From positions 1 to 8,747 of the forward strand of contig CANJKY010000096.1 in NCBI GenBank assembly GCA_947474875.1: a stretch of DNA of 8,747 nt. Reading direction: 5' to 3'. The notes beneath the pieces were generated by a model, which was not told where the DNA came from, did no database searches, and saw only the letters and a program-made list of their open reading frames with translations. The translations under genes and the position numbers were made by a program. Below, piece by piece: positions 6,023 to 8,747 of this stretch. Position 1 is the first letter of the stretch. Each line of letters begins with the position of its first letter. Origin of the DNA: Gemmataceae bacterium. GTDB lineage: Bacteria; Planctomycetota; Planctomycetia; Gemmatales; Gemmataceae.

Positions 6023-7081
6023 TCAGGGGTTCGGGGTCGGGGTCGGCATCCGGGTCCGTCGGTTGCCGGTCGGGCCGGGGCGGCGGGAGGCAGCGTTGGT
6101 CACCAGGGCGGCGATGAACTTGTCATACGTGCCGCCGACGGTCGGCAACCCCTCGTCGATCATCACGCTGGTGATGGCCGGGTTCGGGTTCAGCTCCAGC
6201 ACGTACACCTGGCCCGCCGCCGTCACCCGCGTGTCCACCCGCGCGTAGTCCCGCGCGCCGAGCAGCCGGTACACCCGCTTGGTCACGTCCTCCAGGGCGG
6301 CCAGCACCGGCGGCGGCACCGCCGCCCCCACCCGCACCGGGGCGGCCTTGTACTCGTCGCTCGTTTCGTCCCACTTGGCCGTGTACGTGTACACCGGCCA
6401 GTGCCCGGACGCCGGGTCGAACGCGATCTCGGACAGCGGCAGCATGGTCGGGTTGCCGGTGTTCGTCAGGTCGATGAGCGACACCTGGATCTCCCGGCCC
6501 GCGATGAACCGCTCGACCAGTGCCGGCGGGCCGTACTGGTCGAACACGTACCGCACGCGGGCGGCCAGCTCGGCCGGGGTGGTCACCACCGACCCCTGGT
6601 CGATGCCGATGCTCGCGTCCTCGCTCGCGGGCTTCACCACCGCCGGGAACCCGACCGGGTTTTCCGGCACCGGGTCGCCGGCGTCGAGCATCACGAACTC
6701 GGGGGTGAGGATGCCGGCGGCGGCGAACAGACGTTTGGCCACCGCCTTCTGCCGGGCCACCGCCAGGGTGAACGACGGGCAGCCGGTGTACGCGACGCCC
6801 AGCCACTCCAGCAGCCCGGTCAGGTACACCTCCGTCACCGAGTTGTCCGCGTCCCCCTCGTACAGGTTGAACACCACGTCGAAGTCCGGCTGCTGCAGGC
6901 GGGCGAGCAGGGCCGGCAGGTCGCTCGTCACCCCGAACTCGTCGGACGGGATGCCGACCGCCTTCAGGCTCTCACGCACGATTTTGACCGAGTACAGTAC
7001 GTCCTCCTCGGCCCCGCGGTCCGGGTGATCGGGCGGCAGGACGGGTTGGTTGAACAGGACGAGTACGCGGGGGGCAGGCAT
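6023..7081 (-). CDS. D-Ala-D-Ala ligase-like ATP-grasp enzyme, substrate uncertain
   Basis: This 352-residue protein follows the plan of D-alanine-D-alanine ligase, which joins two amino acids using ATP. An N-terminal domain (1-100) ends in YTGCPS. ATP-grasp motifs follow: VKPASEDASIGI with Lys150, ALVERFIAGREIQVSLI, the omega-loop YTYTAKW with Lys236-Trp237, and LELNPNPAIT with Glu296 and Asn298 as metal ligands. Two positions differ from classical Ddl. The omega-loop Tyr after Lys (Tyr216 in E. coli DdlB) is Trp237, and the N-x-x-P-G signature has Ala302 for Gly. So the ATP and metal sites look active but the substrate may not be D-Ala-D-Ala. The last 18 residues are a Pro/Thr/Arg-rich tail. 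No cell-wall genes are nearby. It is divergent from the plus-strand selenoprotein candidate, 115 bases away, and is followed 8 bases on by the cysteine-rich gene. Confidence 0.85.
   Translation of the reverse strand: MPAPRVLVLFNQPVLPPDHPDRGAEEDVLYSVKIVRESLKAVGIPSDEFGVTSDLPALLARLQQPDFDVVFNLYEGDADNSVTEVYLTGLLEWLGVAYTGCPSFTLAVARQKAVAKRLFAAAGILTPEFVMLDAGDPVPENPVGFPAVVKPASEDASIGIDQGSVVTTPAELAARVRYVFDQYGPPALVERFIAGREIQVSLIDLTNTGNPTMLPLSEIAFDPASGHWPVYTYTAKWDETSDEYKAAPVRVGAAVPPPVLAALEDVTKRVYRLLGARDYARVDTRVTAAGQVYVLELNPNPAITSVMIDEGLPTVGGTYDKFIAALVTNAASRRPGPTGNRRTRMPTPTPNP
6026..6054 (+). other. Possible G-quadruplex motif in the ATP-grasp 3' end
   Basis: The plus strand has G-runs at 6026-6029, 6033-6036, 6039-6042 and 6052-6054, with loops of 3, 2 and 9 bases. 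This meets the usual four-run pattern on the template strand of the minus-strand genes. It encodes the PTPTPNP tail, so the G-runs may simply reflect proline codons in GC-rich DNA. Confidence 0.3.
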
Positions 7082-7160
7082 GGTACACCATCATCGGCCG
7101 GGGCGGGGGCGGGGGATCAGTCCTTCAGCCGACCGGCGGGTGCGGCGGCTCACCCGGCCG

Positions 7161-7169
7161 TGCTATCTT
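7161..7169 (+). promoter_or_regulatory. Extended -10 promoter candidate for the selenoprotein-like gene
   Basis: TGCTATCTT has the TG-n extension followed by TATCTT, which matches four of six -10 positions. It lies in the 115-base gap between the divergent genes and 28 bases before the ATG at 7197, implying a leader of about 20 bases that carries the ribosome site GGAGA (7186-7190). No convincing -35 box precedes it, as is common for extended -10 promoters. Confidence 0.35.
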
Positions 7170-7196
7170 AACCCTACCCTAACCCGGAGACCCGTC

Positions 7197-8456
7197 ATGA
7201 CCTTCTCCCGCCGGCTCCTTCCCGCCCTCGGATTGCTCGTTGCCCTCACGATTCCCCCCGCCCCGGCCGGCGAGCAACTCACCCCCGCCGAGTTCGCCGC
7301 CATGCGGAAGGCGGTGCTGCCGATGGCCGGCGAGGACGACTTCGACAAGATCCCGTGGCTCACCTCCATCTGGGACGCCCGCGAGAAGGCGGCGAAGGAG
7401 GGCAAGCCGATCCTGCTGTGGGAGATGGACGGCCACCCGCTCGGGTGCGGGTGAAACAACGTGGTGATGGGCCGTGTGTCCACCTTCGCCGACGTTGACG
7501 TGATCAAGATGGCCACCGACCGGTTCGTGCCGGTGTGTACCGACGACTGGTACACCCGCCGTCGCCAGGACGCAGAGGGCGAGTTCTTCCGCACGATGGC
7601 GACCGCCGCCGGCCGCAAGGGGGAGGGCGGGGCCACCCGCCAGGGCATCTACGTGTTCGCCGCCGACGGCACCGTACTCGGGTACAAGAACGCCGGGCAG
7701 GACGCCGGGGTGATGAAGCAGGTGTTCCGCGACGCGCTGGCCAAGTTCGACAAGCTGCCGGAGAAACAGCGGACGCCGGGCGGCATCGCTGTGCCCGACC
7801 GCGGCAAGCCGGACCCGAAATACACCCGCGAACTGCCGAAGGGCGGGCTGGTGGTGCGGGTGAACACCCGCATCCTGGAGCGGAAGGGCGATGACATCAT
7901 GTGCGGGGCGTGCGACCAGATGGGCGGGGACAAGGCGTCGCGGGACTTCCTGTGGCTGACGAAGGACGAGGTGGCGGCGCTGGCGCCGGCGAAGGCCGAG
8001 GTCGGGCACTCGTACCCGGTGCCGGACAAGATCGCCGCCCGCATCGCCCGCTTCCACCTGCTGGACAACACCCGCGGCGAGCCGGAGTTCTGGACGAAGG
8101 AGCAGGTGAAGGCGAACGCCATGACGCTGACGGTAACGGCTGCCTCCGCCGACGCGGTGGACCTGCGGCTGGACGGGGCGGCCCTCATGCACACCGGGGC
8201 GGACCCGGACGCCGGTCGCGGGTACGACGTGAAGCTGCGGTGCGAGCTGCGGTACCGGCCGAAGACGGGCACGTTCGACAAGTTCGACGCGGCGGCGCTC
8301 GGGCTGCACTGGGGCGACCAGCGGTTCGCCCGGAACGCCCGGCCGGGCAAGACCCCGCTCGGGGTGGCGTTCACCCTGGCCGACCTGACGAAACCGGGGA
8401 ACACCATCCCGCCGCAAGGGGTGCGGTACGACCCGCCGTACTGGGGGCGGGAATAA
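7197..8456 (+). CDS. Putative selenoprotein: exported thioredoxin-fold protein with in-frame TGA (Sec86)
   Basis: The frame from ATG 7197 to TAA 8456 has 419 codons and one internal TGA (7452-7454) at codon 86, read here as selenocysteine. A signal peptide is clear: MTFSRR, a hydrophobic core, then APA-G with cleavage after Ala24. Residues of about 60-185 look like a thioredoxin fold. KPILLWEMDGHPLGCGU puts Cys84-Gly85-U86 at the redox loop, and GIYVFAADGTVLG with the following helix forms the later strands. The usual cis-proline position appears to be Gln149. A second motif, CGAC (236-239), opens a C-terminal region of unknown fold. TGA ends several neighbouring genes, so it is a normal stop in this genome. 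The downstream half has no ribosome site at its first GTG (7461) and begins mid-domain, so it is not a separate gene. A SECIS-like hairpin follows the TGA. Otherwise this is a gene split by a nonsense mutation or a base error. Its role is unknown; periplasmic thiol redox is inferred. The start is supported by GGAGA at 7186-7190. Confidence 0.72.
7461..7489 (+). promoter_or_regulatory. Candidate bacterial SECIS hairpin
   Basis: The RNA of 7461-7472 folds back on 7478-7489. Ten of twelve positions pair, three of them G-U, with single mismatches at 7465/7485 and 7467/7483. The upper stem UGGGC/GUCCA (7468-7472 with 7478-7482) closes a five-base loop CGUGU (7473-7477). Known bacterial SECIS elements lie inside the coding region just after UGA, with an apical loop about 16-37 bases away and a G in the first two loop positions. 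Here the loop begins 18 bases after the UGA, with G second. This spacing is like that of E. coli fdhF as I remember it. A weaker alternative is GGUG/CACC (7463-7466 with 7481-7484) with a 14-base loop. Confidence 0.55.
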
Positions 8457-8459
8457 AGT

Positions 8460-8484
8460 GTCCCGCTCGCTCCGCGAGCGGGAC
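8460..8484. repeat. Perfect 11-bp hairpin with TCC loop between two exported-protein genes
   Basis: GTCCCGCTCGC (8460-8470) and GCGAGCGGGAC (8474-8484) pair perfectly around TCC. It starts 3 bases after the TAA of the selenoprotein-like gene and ends 4 bases before the GGAGGG ribosome site of the next gene. No T-run follows. It may be a member of the palindrome family seen in the other spacers, or it may act as an attenuator between the two genes. Confidence 0.75.
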
Positions 8485-8500
8485 CACCGGAGGGCGAGCC

Positions 8501-8747
8501 ATGACGACCGTGAGCCGGCGAACCGTGGCGGCGGGTGCAGTGGTCGTAGCGGTCGCGACGGCGCTGGCCGCCCCGGTGCCGGAGAAGAAGTTGCCGCCCG
8601 AACCGGACTGGATGAAGGCGTTCCGCACGGCCTACGAGCTGAAGGACGGCGAGTTCGTGAAGCGGGTGGCCCCGCCGTACATCCCCGAGCGGATCGACTT
8701 CAAGCTGCACCCCCTCAGCGGGAAGGAGGACGTGGACGCCCGCAACC
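8501..8747 (+). CDS. Exported protein, N-terminal part only, function unknown
   Basis: The reading frame opens at ATG 8501 and remains open to the end of the window, giving 82 codons of an incomplete gene. A strong ribosome site, GGAGGG (8489-8494), lies six bases upstream. The N-terminus MTTVSRRTVAAGAVVVAVATALAA is a signal peptide of about 24 residues. The SRRTV start resembles a twin-arginine signal but lacks the usual FLK, so Sec or Tat export cannot be decided. The mature part begins APVPEKK and continues with charged helices and PPYIPERIDF; I do not recognise the family. It lies 44 bases after the selenoprotein-like gene, across a hairpin, and is probably in the same transcript, so both products may act outside the cytoplasm. 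Confidence 0.8.
   Translation, partial: MTTVSRRTVAAGAVVVAVATALAAPVPEKKLPPEPDWMKAFRTAYELKDGEFVKRVAPPYIPERIDFKLHPLSGKEDVDARN

Noticed and set aside
7170..7186. Telomere-like CCCTA/CCCTAA repeats before the selenoprotein-like gene
   Set aside because: There are only two imperfect units, in a short leader. Chance is the simplest explanation.
7050..7454. A separate short gene ending at the TGA
   Set aside because: The true start is ATG 7197 with a ribosome site and signal peptide. The piece would end inside the fold, two codons after its redox cysteine.
7452..7454. TGA reassigned as a normal sense codon in this organism
   Set aside because: sdhA, holB, the RsbW-like gene, the STAS gene and both ligase-operon genes end in TGA at the expected protein lengths.
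7461..8456. A separate gene starting at GTG 7461
   Set aside because: No ribosome site precedes it, it begins in the middle of a thioredoxin-like domain, and it is in the same frame as the upstream part with only one TGA between them.
1..8747. CRISPR array, tRNA, rRNA, transposase or phage genes
   Set aside because: No regularly spaced repeats, tRNA cloverleaf, rRNA-like stretch or mobile-element protein was recognised on either strand.

Overview
The window is very GC-rich, densely coding bacterial DNA. The protein styles suggest a planctomycete of the Gemmata type: an RsbV/RsbW-like pair whose STAS domain reads SSAAL, a DUF3109/YkgJ-like cysteine protein, large exported proteins of unknown function, and many short perfect palindromes between genes. 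This assignment comes from recognition, not from a search.

Layout. Positions 7-2818 hold sdhA and sdhB, the flavoprotein and iron-sulfur subunits of succinate dehydrogenase/fumarate reductase. They resemble the actinobacterial Sdh1 type and are separated by 205 bases packed with inverted repeats. A small TPR-like protein (2855-3361) follows at operon spacing. A block of three hairpins (3379-3459) separates it from holB (3484-4488), the delta-prime subunit of the DNA polymerase III clamp loader.

holB converges on a minus-strand group. Read in transcription order it is: a D-Ala-D-Ala-ligase-like ATP-grasp enzyme (7081-6023), 8 bases, an eight-cysteine protein (6014-5448), then a TTGACA promoter candidate, an anti-sigma antagonist with a STAS domain (5322-4963) and an RsbW-like ATPase/anti-sigma kinase (4931-4506). 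The last two form a partner-switching module with no sigma factor or phosphatase in view.

The most notable gene starts at 7197 on the plus strand. It is an exported thioredoxin-fold protein of 419 codons interrupted in frame by one TGA at codon 86. The TGA sits two codons after a cysteine (Cys-Gly-UGA), where a thioredoxin-like protein carries its redox motif. The downstream frame stays open for 333 codons and continues the same fold. Starting 6 bases after the TGA, a 29-base imperfect hairpin has an apical loop CGUGU with G in second place. This matches the general form of a bacterial SECIS element. I read the gene as a probable selenoprotein with a C-x-U motif; a nonsense mutation or sequencing error is the alternative. 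A second exported protein begins 44 bases downstream (8501) and runs off the window.

Across the spacers, seven hairpins with different stems all share the same C-TCC-G apical core (or its complement C-GGA-G), which suggests one family of short palindromic repeats.
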